Assembly (NCBI GenBank): GCA_947568835.1
Contig: OX387608.1
Coordinates: 10,578,001-10,642,000 of the forward strand
Direction: 5' to 3'
DNA from: Protonemura montana
Taxonomy: Eukaryota > Arthropoda > Insecta > Plecoptera > Nemouridae
DNA length: 64,000 nt
Shown: one piece after another, positions 1-13,790 of the stretch
Position numbering within the stretch: position 1 is the stretch's first letter
How the letters are laid out: every line of letters starts with the position of its first letter
The notes under the pieces: generated by a model
What the model was told of the DNA's origin: nothing
The model's input: only the letters and a program-made list of their open reading frames with translations
Database searches by the model: none
Made by a program: the position numbers and the translations under genes

Positions 1-3000
1 ACAACAGCTTAAAATAGTGCTGTGGTAAAGTAAGCAATGACCAAAAGACGCTCAGCTTTCTACAGTTTCCGCCAGCGACGGTAAAATGCAGTTGAAATAA
101 TTGCACGGTGCACTTGTTGGAGACGTGGGCACATCGTAACGATCACGATTTTGCCGATGACATCTCACGATCTTCTTCTTGGTAGCGCGCGGACTGAAAG
201 ACAAAATATCAGCGTGCATTGTTAGGTATACTTGTTTTGGTAAATGGAGACAATGCGGTAAGCGATATTGGTGGTTAACATGGATATTGGTAATGTGATT
301 GATTGCAGTCGGGTGATTTACAAAGCGAATTATTATTATTTGTATGGGTACAAGGCACGTAACGGAATTATAGTATGGTAAAGAAAAAATAAAGAATAAA
401 ATTAAAATTGTGCTTCTTTCAAAATTATTCACTATAGAGTACTAACTTATTCCTTATATCCGGGAGCATTTGGACCAGTAAAAAAATGTATGGCTCATAA
501 ATCGCCATGCAAATATAAGATGATGAGAGATGAAAGAGGTTGAACCATCTTAGATGGAGACAGATAATAGATTGAAATGACAACCATCTACGAGATGGAA
601 ATTCTATATACAAGAGAACCAAAAGTCATGAACATCAAATTGTACAATATAATGATTTCTTAAATGGTCTTGCTGAGGCCATGGCTTAGATGGCTGGCCA
701 GATTAACCATGCGCTCGCAGGTAACTCTGCAGGCCATGAATTATTATCATTATAGGAACACACCTGCACTCGTCAATGATGGACCAGCATGATGTTAGCT
801 CCGATCGTGGATTTCTTTGTTGTGTCAATTACACTTATCGGGAGGTGTTTTTTGAATATAAAAACATAGAAAAAAAAAAACTGTAAATAATTGTCGGACT
901 TTAACGAAAAGGTTTTTGGGTCGCGCTGTTAAATATTTAACGCACAACGGAGATAAATATTTAAGTTAAACGTCAACAATAGAGTTTTTTGTATTTTGGA
1001 CCAAACGAACATGAAAGCTAAAAAGAAAAAAGCATCAATTTTTGAAAACTGCTGGACTTCTATACATTTGAGTTGCGATAGAAAAAAAGTGTATCAATAA
1101 AAACAATGCGTGAAAGGTTGTTTCTAATTGTACTTCTATCTTTTCAAACTAAATGTATCGCTCTAAGCAAAACAATTTCTTATTTTCGAAGCCAAAATAA
1201 AATTGTGATCAGAAATGAAACGGGCACTCTAACACAACAGACCAATAAAAAGCAACATGATATACACGCCATTGTCTCGGTGGCAAATAAAACTATTCCC
1301 ATAAATACATTCATGTGTACCGGGTAATACTTTAAAATATATTAAATTACCATGTGGACCATGGCCTCTACTGACAACTGAATGAGTAGGAATTCTAGTA
1401 AAACAATGCGTACACTGCGAATAAACAACTCATCGACATTAATGCGCCTATCAAGAGGCCCCCGCTAACTCGATCACCTTACAGTAACGTGTGACCTGTG
1501 ACCTGTGTCTAGTTTCTGCATAATCCTGCTCTGGGATCACATGTGCTTGCGTCCCACGCTTATTTTCTACCAGCGACTTCTTGGGTTTACTTGGAGCAAC
1601 TTGATTTGCATGTCTTTAGGAATTTATAATTGACTTCAGTTTGGTAGGCTACATGAGGATTGATATTATTGTTCTTCTGATTAGGTCAATATGGAACTAG
1701 TTTTTATACCTACTTGACCTTTTTAGTGTTGATATGTTGTTATTGTAAATTAAAATTACTTTTTTTATTTTTTATAGACAATGTATTTGACTTGGGTCAT
1801 CCAGTTCAACAATATCTGCCAGCTAAAAACTCATCTTCATGGTAACAGCCAATCAGATTATTCCCTTTTCATCTTATCCGCAAGGTATCTTTTCGTTCAG
1901 ATATTGTAATCGTGGATATAAGTAGTACATAAAAATGTCCACCTGATAGAAGAAAAATCATAATATTAAACGATACAAAGATGATCCATCGAATTGTGTG
2001 ACTATACATTGCCAATTTGTCAAAAACATTCGTCGTTAAACACATTTTATTACATAGATTATCAGACACAGAAAAGCTGATTGTTTCTTGTTACTCTCCT
2101 ATAGGTTATCTCTTCACTCTTGCGAGTAAAACCATATATTTTACCCTAATTTTCAATTAAGCTGATTATAAAAAATAAAAAACCTTTTACCGACAAATCG
2201 ATTATTCATACGACAGTGAGTGTACTGCACATGATCAGAGAAAAAGTATGCAATTTATTTGCCTACAAAGGAGCTACTCCGGAATCGAAGCCAAGAAATG
2301 ATGTCATTGAAATGGAATTACTTTTTTTTCTTCTTACCAAGTTTCTTCGTTTCGTTTTTTTTCCCTATCGAGAGAGTCACGTTGGTCGGTCGGTAAGGTT
2401 CCCCTGATTTATTAATGCTTTGTTATGTTTATTAAATAGTCGTCTTTAAGAATTCATCTTCGAGAACTCCTCTAAGCAAATATCGACAAACATTTTATAA
2501 GTATTTTTTTTTCTCTGTTTCTGCTGCCAACTCTATCCAGACGGTTTTTTATATTTATTATTATTATTCGCTAAAGATAAACTGAGAAGAATGTCGTTTT
2601 GCATTTCGGAAATCATCGGCGAATAGCTTTGTGAATATACTGACAGCCCTGGCTGCTCATTTAAACGAGGATATGTAACCAAAAATATTAAATTGCACTT
2701 AATTAGGACTCGTCAATAAAAAAAACGAAAGAATTGAATAAAATCATAAAATAAACTCATCTCAACATCTTTTAAAATTCGTATGTGCTTAACATGCCTG
2801 CTCACCCCCATTCAAATAGGATTGTATTGAATAAATGTATGAGTCACCGCAAAAATACATATATAGCATCACACGAACCTAACAAAATGATAATTTCTTT
2901 CTTTGCAATCTGTGATCTGTTCTAATGTGAAAATCCTATTAGATAGGTCCATTTCATCCCACGTGATCTTTGACAAATAATCATCAATCATTCAGCCGTT

Positions 3001-3559
3001 CGGAGCTTTTCGAGAGGTATAGAGGGGGCAGAGGGGGGGCTGAATACACCATCTTCTTCACGTTCATTTCAGAAAGGACATTCTTTCTTGGACTTTTTTC
3101 TTTGAAATGGAAAACTAGCTCGCACACGGCTCGCGTGGTGCTTATTTCTGTTTCTAAATATTGTATTTTCTTGCTGTCTCTATTTAAAATTGAGCCGACG
3201 TCCAGCGTCGGTTTCCATGCCTTGTGTACGCGGCTCCAACCACCCCCCAGCTCCAACCACCCCCAACCCCACCACCTCGCATCCAACTTCCAGGCGTCGT
3301 TTGTGAAAACACATTTGTTACGAAGCGCCGTGTTTTGATTTATGTCAGATGACAGATGTTTCAACTTGCTTATATTTCATATTATATTAATCTTATTTCA
3401 GTTGGCACAGTAGGCAATGAAAAAAAAGCTAAAGCCGCGCGGAATAGTAATGTGTGATTCAGATGAGACTTTCTTCTTGAGATCTCTTTTAGAGGTAGCC
3501 AACAGCCGATACGGCGAAGAAATGATTATTTTCACACCTACTGACAATACAGCTTTTTA
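1..3559. other. Gene-free stretch
   Basis: AT-rich DNA with no coding signal I can defend. A GC-richer segment at ~670-830 (GCTTAGATGGCTGGCCAG and neighbours) and one at ~3190-3300 stand out from the background. The 73-codon frame at 1106 begins with a signal-peptide-like stretch but has no other support. Confidence 0.5.
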
Positions 3560-3965
3560 TTGATTCGTGGTGCTTAACGACGCAATGTTTTTATAACGAG
3601 CCTTGTGGCACTAGTTTCGGTAAATGATTGGAAAATGATAAACCTATTTTAGCCTAGAAGGGAGAAAAGGAAGCCCAAGGCCATCACTGAACCTACTTCT
3701 GTCGAACATTACCAAGGGGACCACCGGCTTAACGTTCGTTCCGAAGGACGGTACAACGTGAATAACAGGATTCTCCACGAATTGGTTGTGTCGAGAGGTT
3801 GATAAGCAAGGTGAATGAAGTTGTTGTACCAACTTCTATCCCTCCAACCTCTCTCCCGAACAGAACTGGTCATGTGTATGACGGTCACCCATCCAATACC
3901 TGACTCAGTGCAGTGCTGCTCAACTTCGTTGATCAGAGCCGGTGATTCCAACAAGACAAATTTAA
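3560..3965 (-). mobile_element. 5S rRNA-derived SINE, copy 1
   Basis: The 5' end (plus-strand right side) reads CACCGGCTCTGATCAACGAAG then GGATGGGTGACC, the A-box to C-box part of 5S rRNA. A body shared with the other copies follows (TTCGGAACGAACGTTAAGCC). The 3' end reads GTTAAGCACCACGAATCA. About 405 bp; diverged but near full length. Confidence 0.85.
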
Positions 3966-4089
3966 ACAACTTGAATGAACCAAGATATTTTTAGTATTGA
4001 TCTCTAAATAACCATGCTTTTGATGATTCATTAAACTAAAAGTTTCTTAGATAAAAGCTATTAATTTATAACTTTTTTCGTTTTGCCCA

Positions 4090-4305
4090 CAATTTTTCAT
4101 TCGACGGCTAAATTATGCAAAAGTTAATGGCCTGTTTTGGAGCGAATGCATATCATTAATGGCGTGCGGGGCTAAGATATTCAAAGACATGCGACTTGTG
4201 CACTCGCCAGCGACGTCATTAATAACGTTCACCCAGAGATGGCCGAACGGGGCGCCATGAATTATGGAAAACTTTGTCATCAAGACTCCCCGTATGATTA
4301 ATTAT
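4090..4305. promoter_or_regulatory. Candidate regulatory block
   Basis: A dense, non-repetitive mix of GC-rich words and homeodomain-type ATTA sites (CATTAATGGCG, GACGTCATTAATAACG, GATTAATTATTTAAG) in AT-rich filler. The enhancer role is inference. Confidence 0.3.
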
Positions 4306-5084
4306 TTAAGTTCATTTCTCTAATGATATGCTGAGAGCTTTTTTTATTATATTTTTCATCGTATATTTAAAGCTATAAACTGTGACATTTCCTTACGATA
4401 TAAGTACTCAAAGCTATGGAGCAAGCGATTTAAAATGTCTTGAAACAGCACATTATCAGCCCGACCTCACTTAGGTCCAGGTCTTGTATTTGCTGCAACA
4501 TTTAAAAGTCACCCGCAATACGGATAGGTGATAGTGATTGACCATGATCTTATTAACAAGAGAAAAACACATGAAAACCAATCTCAATTGTGACCTTGGT
4601 CTCTGATTGGTCCACCCAGTTGTATGTGACCTTGAGGTGCCGTTTGCCAATCACATTTTGGCTCAAATAGTTACTATGGAAACTGCAATTTTCCACAATG
4701 AGAAACAAAATACACCACATTTTGGGGAATTTAAATCCTGCGTCTTGAATGAGTTCTTCAAGTTCATTGAACTTGGATTTTATTTTTCTCCTCTCTACTA
4801 CTGTTTTTTAACTTCACAAAGCAAATTGCAAAATATATTTAAATTGCTTTGTACTGAATGCAGACGCACTTACTTGCGATATGAATGTATTTTTAAGATC
4901 TTTTGATCAAATGGCTAGTTTCTAAAGTTAAAAAGCCAAGAAATTTCAGGGAGGGACATTAGTTTCCATTGCCATTCATTGCCATTGACTTGGTCCAGTT
5001 TCTAGCCAAAGTTAAAACAAAAATGTATTTCAAATAAGTGATCATATCTTTATCTTTTCCAACAACAACTTGCTAACTGTTCCG

Positions 5085-5350
5085 AACTGATAAGTTCTCG
5101 CCAAAAACCAATTCTTAAGACAACCCAATAGCCAATAAATAGATCAGCAGCTCTTGAGCTATCGACGTCGCGCATGGTAATCCGATGCAGGCTCCAATGC
5201 GCCGCGACGCCTGTGGGATGATAATTACATTTGCGTGCGCCGGGCGTCGACGTCGTCTCATCCCGGCGTCGATGTTGGCGTCGGTGGCAAACCTCCCCAC
5301 ATAGATACATCTTGCGGGGTGAACTCGCCGCTTTAGATGCATATTAATTA
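5085..5350. promoter_or_regulatory. Candidate regulatory block, CpG-rich
   Basis: A sharp GC rise with CGACGTCGCGCATGGTAATC, GATGATAATTACATTTGCG and repeated GCGTCGACGTC words, ending ATTAATTAG. It contains CCAAT and TAATTA-type motifs. Confidence 0.3.
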
Positions 5351-6289
5351 GTTTTTTTTCCACCCCGATCTATTGCCGTGCACATGAGATGGTTTGGGGA
5401 GTTGGGAAGTTGAGATTAGGGTGATATTCACGCTCGTGGAGAGACTTGAGAGGATGGGGATGATTTCCGGAGATTTTATTAGGTTACTTTGGTATTCTTT
5501 TTTAACACATTTTGCGACAGACGTATATATAAGATAGATAACATTAGATAATTAACAAAAACTGGCATGGTCATGCCTATTACTTTATCTGTTTTGTATT
5601 CAAATCTCTCAGCTAATTTTTGAAGACAGAGGCCCAATTAATTATCAGTTTCAATCTTTTAGGAAGAGATAAGAAATTTACTACACACTTCAAAAAGTAG
5701 TTTGGTAATTAAAACTGTGCTTTATTTTACTACGGAGACAAAAATTCACTAAAATAATAACAGTTATTTTCTTTCTTATTTTCTTCTAGGTCAGTTACAT
5801 TTTTTATTGATGAGCTTCCAGGAAATGATAATACTACCTACAGTAAAACTACCTATCGAGTACCGACACGTTTTCATAACCTTCCCAATACCTTCCGCAT
5901 TTCTGAATCATTACTGAAAAAGCCGTACACATGAATCTATTTTTTCTACTTCACTGAAAGTCACTTTAAAGTGAAAGTGACGCAGTCAATAACTTCCCAT
6001 CTGAACCTCTTTCATTCAAGTTAACTGCTTGAAGAAAATGCAACCCGTTGCTTAACCACATTGGTTCTTAGCGCCAAGTTTTTTCATCGCCCCTCTCGAC
6101 TTAGCTTCTTCAAAATCTCATCCTCCCTCTCTCCCTCTCCTTCTCGTAGTGTTAGTATTTTACTCTTAAGAAATTTCTCCTCATTACCAAGACTCACCCT
6201 CGGATCTTCTCAGCATAACCCTCTCTATATCTCATCCCTTACTTCGTCTCGGCTCCTTCTCACATGGAGTGTAATTTCTATTTTAATTC

Positions 6290-6485
6290 CGGGTTAGTTT
6301 TCCGCGCGCTTTCCCAGCTTTCCTGGCTTTTCCGGCCCGCCCGGACGGTAATGAGTTGGATCCAGTTGGCGGCGCGCATCCTCCCTGCTTGCCCGAGGGA
6401 GGGGGGACGAGTTGGAGAATGGGGGGCATGCGCATTACGTCGCGCTCGGGGCGTAATTAATTGCCACCTTCTCGGAAAATCTGGG
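6290..6485. promoter_or_regulatory. Candidate regulatory block, GC-rich
   Basis: GGTAATGAGTTGGATCCAG, GGCGGCGCGCATCC and GGGGCGTAATTAATTGCC occur in a ~200 bp GC-rich island. No promoter elements or coding frame were recognised. Confidence 0.3.
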
Positions 6486-7104
6486 AAATGAATTCGAAAA
6501 ATGAATGAGGTTGAATGTGAGAATGACGGTCAAGCATGGGCAGGTTTTGTCTTGAAATATTTCAGGAGGAAACTCATGTGTTTTAAAAAACATGCTTTTT
6601 CATAATCACTACACCGGAAATTTCCCCGAAGCAACTGGGGCACACCAAAGGAATGTTTCCTAGAATCTTTTTAAAGTGTAATAAATATTGTATAATCCAG
6701 TCAGAGAGTGGGAATATATGGATCAACAGTCCCTGTAGTAAAATATCGTCCAAAACAGTGGCATGCCATTTCTTTCTCTAATCAGCCTCTTTGCATGCCA
6801 TCAATTAAATTATGACTGTACATTTCCAGCAAACACGCTCAACAACAACAGCAAAAAAATCCCATATTATATAATCTGCCCTGCTTTATTCAGCCACTTC
6901 TATGAATTCCTAATCATTCTTTTACTGCAAAAAACTTCAGTTTTTCTTTTGATTTTCATGGAAATTATCTGAAATATGCACACACATAGATGCGAATACA
7001 GAGTTACCAAAACGTGTACATAGTTAAATTAACCAGAACAAAAAAAAAGTAATTCCATCATGACTAGTATTCCACCTCAAAAAAAACTTTAATTAGAAAA
7101 ATAG

Positions 7105-7370
7105 CACAATCCCGGTTGGCCGAGTTTTTCCGCAAAATCCCCGCCTCGCCATTGGTCCACAACCGAGCAGTGTCCCCGCTAAGTTTCCCCGAGCTCCAAC
7201 CAATTACAGCTCGCCCAGCGTTTCTAATTAACCCTTTAGTGACGCGCTTTTCATTACCAGCACCACGCCTGTCTGTTCCTGCCCCTACCCCTTACAGCGC
7301 TCTAATCAGCGACTCGCAGACGCCACCAATCACAACCCTCGCTTCCACCTTCCGCACTAATTAACGTGGA
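7105..7370. promoter_or_regulatory. Candidate regulatory block with CCAAT and TAATTA motifs
   Basis: CCATTGG, CCAATTAC, CCAATCAC, TCTAATTAACCC, CTAATCAGCG and CACTAATTAACG lie in 260 bp. The open frame across it has no family resemblance. Confidence 0.35.
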
Positions 7371-8741
7371 AATACTTCATCACAACAAGTGGATCTCAAC
7401 GCGTCGCTCGCCTCACATATCCAAGCAAGACGCCTACAGAACTGGCCAATCCCCGGACACTTCTACCCTCTCCATATCATCTTCTATATCTTTGATGAGA
7501 TTAGCTCGGTCTTCTTCTAGTGGGCAGTCGCTGCCCCCTTACATCTGCTCACCTAACACAGCAATTCCGCTTCCTCTTTCGGGGCCATTGCGTTTTTTTT
7601 TCGGAAAACAATGTTGATACAAAATCATCATTCTTTGTTTTATTATTAACGATCTAATATCTTATCCCCAGCGCGTGGAAATTTCAAAGGAGTCTTGCTA
7701 CTCACGCTGTTATTTTTTTACTTCACTTTTGGTTCGTGTATCATCGTTGATTAGATTCTTTGCTCTGCACACAGACGATATAAATGGTTGGCGCTCTCTC
7801 CAGCGTCCGTGGTACTGGATGGTGGTGTCTCTGTCTGTTCATCATAAGGCCAAGGAGGTTCAGTTGATATCGACCCAATGAGAGAGTTGGCAAATGCGCA
7901 AACGCCCAAGGTATGGAATGACGATGAGGAGGGCCTGGAATTCGGGAATGTGTCGCCGGCCTCTGGGATTTAGTGCGGTTGCTTTTCGTATCGTTTTAGA
8001 GGTTGGAGGTGGTAATGAAGATGTTTTAAGATACTAATTAATTGCGAATTAATGGGTCATTATATTATTAATTATTTTCTTTCGATTTACTGATGATCTG
8101 TTGAACTCTAAAGCCTGATTTTACACTTGATTGTTATCCCCTATGGGGAAGACCAGATAGAAAGACTAGAAGGCAGATTTTGGGGCCTTTTCTACATTTA
8201 CCTTGTGAAAGAAAACATTTGATATTTCTCAAAATTCAAGTTTAAATTATCTCAAAGCTTATATTACCCAGTGTTTCCACGTTTATGATATATATTCCAT
8301 CCATATCTGATTCCAAAAACAAGAGAATACAACGTAAATACCTTAAATATTACATCCCTAACTCGTTCTTAGCGCACTCAATCAGAATACATCAGATATT
8401 TTAAGATATATCATTGAAAACTAAAGGAAGCTTCTTCCATATACGAACTATTTTTCCAATGAGATACGTTCCCATTTTTACCCAGGCTTAGAGAAAATCT
8501 TGATTTTCACGAATCGTGCGACTTTTCGCCGTGAAAACACATAGGGACGCCGACGCCGACGTCGACGCCGACGTCGTCATTATAATCGTATACGTGACTT
8601 CCAAGCTCTTCTAAAGATTATGCCCGAGACTAAAGTCTAAAAGAAAGACAAACAATATTTCTCGATTTCCCTTATGGTCCATATTCGTGCACCATCTATC
8701 TATCTATCATTTCATCATCTTCTATATACCTACCTCCGTCT

Positions 8742-8767
8742 TATATATATATATATATATATATATA
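8742..8767. repeat. (TA)n microsatellite
   Basis: About 13 TA units. It creates a spurious Tyr-Ile open frame around it. Confidence 0.95.
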
Positions 8768-9339
8768 GGTACACCTTCTTCCTCTCTGTGCATTATACAT
8801 TATATTTTCTCCAGTTTCTCACGTGTGCTACACACTCCCTCTCCCCTTTCCTCTTTCTCACAGAGTCGCCGAGTATCAATTCCCATCTTTGACTGTTATT
8901 ATGTGAGTCCTTTCGTCTTCGAACTGGTCGAAATCTGCACTCTCCCCATTTCGCCATGCACCCTCTTCCCCCAACCCCACCCTTTACCCACCCTTCCCAT
9001 TTTCGGTCCACGCGATGGCCATCACTTGAAGATTACACCCCATGCAAAGTTGCCGCTATGTTTAATGTATAGTAACGGGGATATCACTAGCGGCCTGGTC
9101 TTCAATACCATGGACTTCAGCAAGAAAATAATATTCTTCACACCAGAGAATAAAGAATCGGGTTCCACACGCGCTTTTCACATAAGAAAACTGTATTTTC
9201 AATCGTGAAAAATACACTTTCTTGTTAAGAAAAGCTCTCAGAAAACCATTAGCTCGGTTTCAACAATTATAATGAAAAATATGGACATAAACCTTTCTCA
9301 GACATATCATATAATGTAGCTTCATTGTCGATATTCAAT

Positions 9340-9780
9340 TCGAGTACAAAAATCATCCCCCTTTTAAAGCGAGCCTAATTGATGAGATGTTAATACTAAT
9401 GATCCTAATCTATCAATGTCCAGTACCTTTGTCATGTTTAACTGTAGAGGACCTCACATCGCCATAGCATGCGACGGATTAAAATGGTTAAATCTTGACC
9501 CTTGGTCATTACCGACGAGTCCTAATTCCTAAACGAAGATTAATTGTTAGCAAATATCGTGTCATTTGTACACGTAGGATTACCCGTGGCTTGGTCTAGG
9601 TATCACGTGTCATGGCGCTCGATGGTCACAGGAATTAACGAATCGGGTTACCCTGCAATTGCGATTGATTAGAAGGATTTGTATGTCGTGTCGGCAGATG
9701 ATGGCTGCCATTTGCTGGCGTGAAAGATTACATGAACATGGTTGACAAGTGAGAATTGAAGTTATGCGTCACTTTTAATC
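9340..9780. promoter_or_regulatory. Candidate regulatory block
   Basis: A long stretch of high-complexity non-coding DNA without repeats or open frames: ACCGACGAGTCCTAATTCC, GATTAATTGTTAGC, AATTGCGATTGATTAG, GGTATCACGTGTCATGG (E-box CACGTG). Conservation cannot be tested here. Confidence 0.3.
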
Positions 9781-10680
9781 AGAATATTTGATATTTCGCA
9801 AACATTGGTCATTGTTGTCTATCGAATCAATCATTACGAGTAATGAGCGATGAAATAATTGTAAGTGATGCGTAATCATACATTCGCATGACTGTAATTT
9901 TACAATATAAAGGAAAAATTCATATTGTAATCTTCAGGAAACACTCTGTGCAAAATTGAGCATGACCATAAATGGTTTTTGTAAACTTAAAATTTATACT
10001 TAACACATTATTTTTAATTTTCAGAAAACTGTTAATGTTCGTAATTTCAAATTACTTTTTTCCATCTGAAAATATAAAACACAAAAATGTTCTCGTTTTT
10101 TTATCAGAAACAAGCTGTGTCCTCAGGCTCAGTAATGGTGACGAATTGCGTTCGGCAAGTTGACGAAAATGAAATGAATCTAGTTTCTCAGCAAATACCG
10201 AATCGGTTAGAGCGTATTGCCGTCACATATTCTGAACCGTCGAAGAAACACACTGGTCGGTCGCATGCATCCTTTCATCCTGTGAGTACACAGAATTCAT
10301 CTCCTGGCACCGGCACCACTTCGGCATATACGTATTCTACTATATTCAACGTCCCTTTAAAATCCAATCGTGTCTCTCCCCCACGCACCCCTTCACCCCC
10401 AAGCACAGTCCAAAGTCGAGTCCGGAGGCGTCAACTCTACTTCTGATCAATATTCGATTTTTGAAATATCAGTCAACCTTCCCCTACCCCTGCCCATTCC
10501 TCTCTGAACACCCCCCCCCCCTCGCCTGCGCCCTTGCACCCACCCCTCAAACTGTCGGAATGCCGACCCGTGGGGGCTAGTAAAGAGATGAGGGAAAGAA
10601 CGCGATGGAAAGATAAATACAGATTTAAATATTATAAGACGAAGTGGGATAGAAAATTAGAGTTATATTATTCTGTGTCT

Positions 10681-10697
10681 GTGTGTGTGTGTGTGTG
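10681..10697. repeat. (GT)n microsatellite
   Basis: A short GT run followed by a second imperfect TAGTGTGTG stretch. Confidence 0.85.
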
Positions 10698-10859
10698 CGC
10701 TAGTGTGTGCAGCCTGGCTATATTCTCAAAAGGTTTTTAATCTCTTTTGGCTTTTCTTTTTGGCGTCTTGGATCGTCTTCGCATAAGGAGCAATTTGTTG
10801 CGAAATGAGATGTGATATTATTTCCGAGCCTATTAGAACAGGAAATTAATTTACTGTGC

Positions 10860-10863
<4 letters not shown>

Positions 10864-10890
<27 letters not shown>

Positions 10891-10891
10891 A
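10864..10891. repeat. (TA)n microsatellite
   Basis: About 14 TA units. Confidence 0.95.
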
Positions 10892-12289
10892 ACGACGAGA
10901 AGAAATTTTACCCGGAGAACATTTTCTGTTTTACATTTTCTGTGTGCCATATCGCGAAAAACTCGTGGAAATCTTTTGTTCGGAATTCCACAGTTTAATT
11001 TCATCGTCAAGCAGGCAACTAATTATTATTTTTCTAATTTCACGAGCACAATCAATCTTTAATATCGCTGTTAAACAAACATAGGGAAAAAAGGCTTCGC
11101 GTCCCTTACATCTCATCTCGCCGCTTGTTCCTTTGTCGATGCATCAACAATTCATCTTCTGAATTGCAAATGTATTCCTCCAATTGTCGTCCTCGGCCGC
11201 TTGCCCGGTCGGCCTCCCTCTAGCCAGGAGACTGGGGGGGTCAACCTGCCCCCAAAACCCCCTCAACACCCACCCACCCCCGAGACGTGCGTTATTCATT
11301 TGCCCTGTCACACGACAGAGATACGATTCTCTTTGCGATTCTTCACAATGACAATTTTTTTTTTACCTCGGGGGGGATTTTTCTGCTCGAAGAAATTCTG
11401 TTTTCCGCGACCATCGATGTCACAGCTCTGTTCAGTTTTCGATTTCGGATTGTTATTGTGTAATCAAATTGAACTGCCGTCTTTTTTTTAGATAACTAAC
11501 TAATAGCTAGACGATTTAATTTACGAAATTCGTCGTATCTTTTCCGATTGCAAGCCGATTGTTTCACAGATAATTGCATTCCAGCTGTGCAATTAAACTT
11601 GAATTAACTTTCGAAAGTATTTTGATTCGTATAAACGTCAAAGGATCAGATTGATTCGTGAATATCCCTAATTTCTTTCTGAACTTCAAATGCGTTTGGT
11701 ACGCGGTTTTATAATGAAGGGTCGCGACAAATTTGGGCCGTGGCCTGCTACTCTGTAATGAAATCTTTGTTGTTCTCCTGTCGTGCGGAAGAACGTGCAA
11801 GACATGCACCCCCGTTGGGTATATAGGAGGTGCGACCGGCGAGCGACCAGGCGAGTCGAAGCATTTCGTTTGTCATCTACAGAGTTTTAGTTTGAGGTTG
11901 CATGAGACGCTGTGAAACAGTAGCCAAGGGTGCGAGATTCCGTGGACAATGCATCCCCATTTCCACATCCCGATCTCCCGGCATAACCCAACCCTAAAAC
12001 ACGCTGTCTTGTCCATAAGGGAGCGAAAATATAAGAAGAAAGGAGACGGGAAAAAATATAATTTAATTTCTCTTCTTTTCCTTTTGAAAAACGTGAATTG
12101 AATTCTTTCTATCTGGCTTCATTCTTTCATTTCATCTCTCTTTTAGATCTTTTTCATTTTCTTGCTAGTTTTATTTTTATTTTTTTTGGGTCCATTTGTC
12201 GATTCTTGGCGAGGGAAAAGACTTATCTATCTTTATCTAACGCTGACAACACGTTTTGAACACAACGGTAATTGCAAAACAAACACCCT

Positions 12290-12520
12290 TTTCCCATTCT
12301 AATTAACCTGATTTGCATTAAGTAATTAAAGAGCATCCTCATCACCGTTTCATTAACCAAACTAAGGCGCACTCTAAAACCTAATTAAACTCCCCCCTCC
12401 CCCTCTCAATTAAACATCCCTTTACACACTAATTACAAAAGCCTCAACAACCTCAATTAAAAACAACAAAAAAACACACCCCAAATTAATGAAATTCATC
12501 GCGCTAAGAAACGCACTTTA
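12290..12520. promoter_or_regulatory. Cluster of homeodomain-type TAATT sites
   Basis: At least eight TAATT/AATTA sites in ~230 bp (TCTAATTAACC, AAGTAATTAAAG, CCTAATTAAAC, TCAATTAAAC, ACTAATTACA, TCAATTAAAA, AAATTAATGA and others), embedded in C-rich plus-strand spacers. Fits a homotypic homeodomain cluster; function inferred. Confidence 0.4.
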
Positions 12521-12830
12521 ATCCGCTAGGTGTCACTAGTTGTCGGAGAAGTTTTACATGCTTAAAAACCCGGCCGACAGTCGACAAAGAGCGCTGCGTG
12601 CACAGATCGGATGCTGCAGACAGAGATGGCGCTAGGATCGATGTGGTGGACTCTAGATGGGCGTTCTGTAAAGCCAGAGGGGCGGAGCAATATGGCGGAT
12701 GCAGCATCCCTCGCTCATCTCGCAGTCTGGACCGAGGATGCAATGTTGCAGGAGGGCGAGCTGACTCTGCTTTGTAAACATAGCGTATACACTAGTTCGG
12801 CGACGTCGGCGGCGGTAGGGAGAAGACGTC
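12521..12830. promoter_or_regulatory. Candidate regulatory block, GC-rich
   Basis: Directly follows the TAATT cluster. It has GATGGCGCTAGGATCG, GGCGGAGCAATATGGCGG (YY1-like ATGGCGG) and CGACGTCGGCGGCGG. Short open frames on both strands have no support. Confidence 0.3.
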
Positions 12831-13599
12831 CTAAGCAAATTAGAATTTGCAAATTACTTTTGAAATGGGCGTGGGATGGGTGATGGGGAGGGGGTGTAGT
12901 GCAGACCAAAGGGCAAAAGGTTATCCATGATGCATGGACACGAGTCGTCTTGGAGAAAAAGAGTTTCCTCAACTCTGTTATGTTCATTAGAAATTAAATA
13001 AGATGAAGTCGCTTGAGATAAGAGATGTTGAAGAGAGAGGGTGGGGTGGTAGGGGGGGTTTTCAGTTCTGGTTGAAATGAAAAGAAAATTGCGTTTCGCT
13101 CGTTTTTTTTTCCGAGAAAAGAGCGAACAAATTGAGCGCTTGAATAAAATATAATCATACGAGCCAATTAGTCTGATTAAATTTCTTGGGACATACAAAG
13201 CACAAATATTGCCAATTAAAACGAAATGTGTGCATTTTACCCAAAACAATTAAACTAGGTTAATCAGAGTAGGCTTGAGAGCCAGCAATGGCTAGTGATA
13301 GAACTTTTAAGTTTCATCAAGACGAAAACTTCTCAAGACGTTCTTCAGTTTTATTCCTCGTTGATCGATTCACGAGCGATGACTCCCTGTATGCCTTCGA
13401 TTCTCCAAGAAACGACGAAAATGATGAATATAAAATCGATTACAAGCCGTTTTTCTCTCCAAAAATCGTTTATAAAGGCAAAAAGAAAATAATAGGCAAT
13501 TCAAGCATCGTCAGAGTAGGTCTCCACTGTATTATCTCATGAAGAAACCCCGGGAAATGACGTTTAATCAATACAGATACTTAACATGTGAGTCCTGAT

Positions 13600-13790
13600 C
13601 ATATAGGCATAATGATAAACCGACGGCACATTTCCTGTGAATCGCTTCCCATGTCTTGGATGGCATTTCCAAATGTGTTCCCGGTAAGAGTCGACTGTCT
13701 TGTCGCTTGTCTCCGCCGGGACTCGATCACGGAGCTCCGGCGAGCAACGCGTTGTGGTGCTAGGCACGACCAGTGCTCGTAAGGCGAGCG
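13600..13790 (-). mobile_element. Possible degenerate tRNA-derived SINE
   Basis: On the minus strand there is a CACTGGTCGTGCCTAGCACC segment and, about 40 nt on, GTGATCGAGTCCCGG, which fits a B-box at 9 of 11 positions. The rest is non-coding. No second copy was found in the window, so this is tentative. Confidence 0.3.

Noticed and set aside
1106..1327. 73-codon frame with a signal-peptide-like start
   Set aside because: A hydrophobic start alone is common by chance in AT-rich DNA; no promoter, splice or homology support.
2970..3364. Overlapping 122-126 codon frames on both strands
   Set aside because: No homology, C/G-rich low complexity (Pro/Trp-rich strings) and mutual antisense overlap.
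8687..9208. 173-codon open frame
   Set aside because: Driven by a (TA)n run and C/T-rich DNA (Tyr-Ile and Ser/Pro strings); no family resemblance.
10087..10446. 119-codon open frame
   Set aside because: Ser/Thr/Pro-rich tail from C-rich DNA and no recognised family. An acceptor-like TTTTCAG lies upstream at ~10017-10023, but no partner exon was found.
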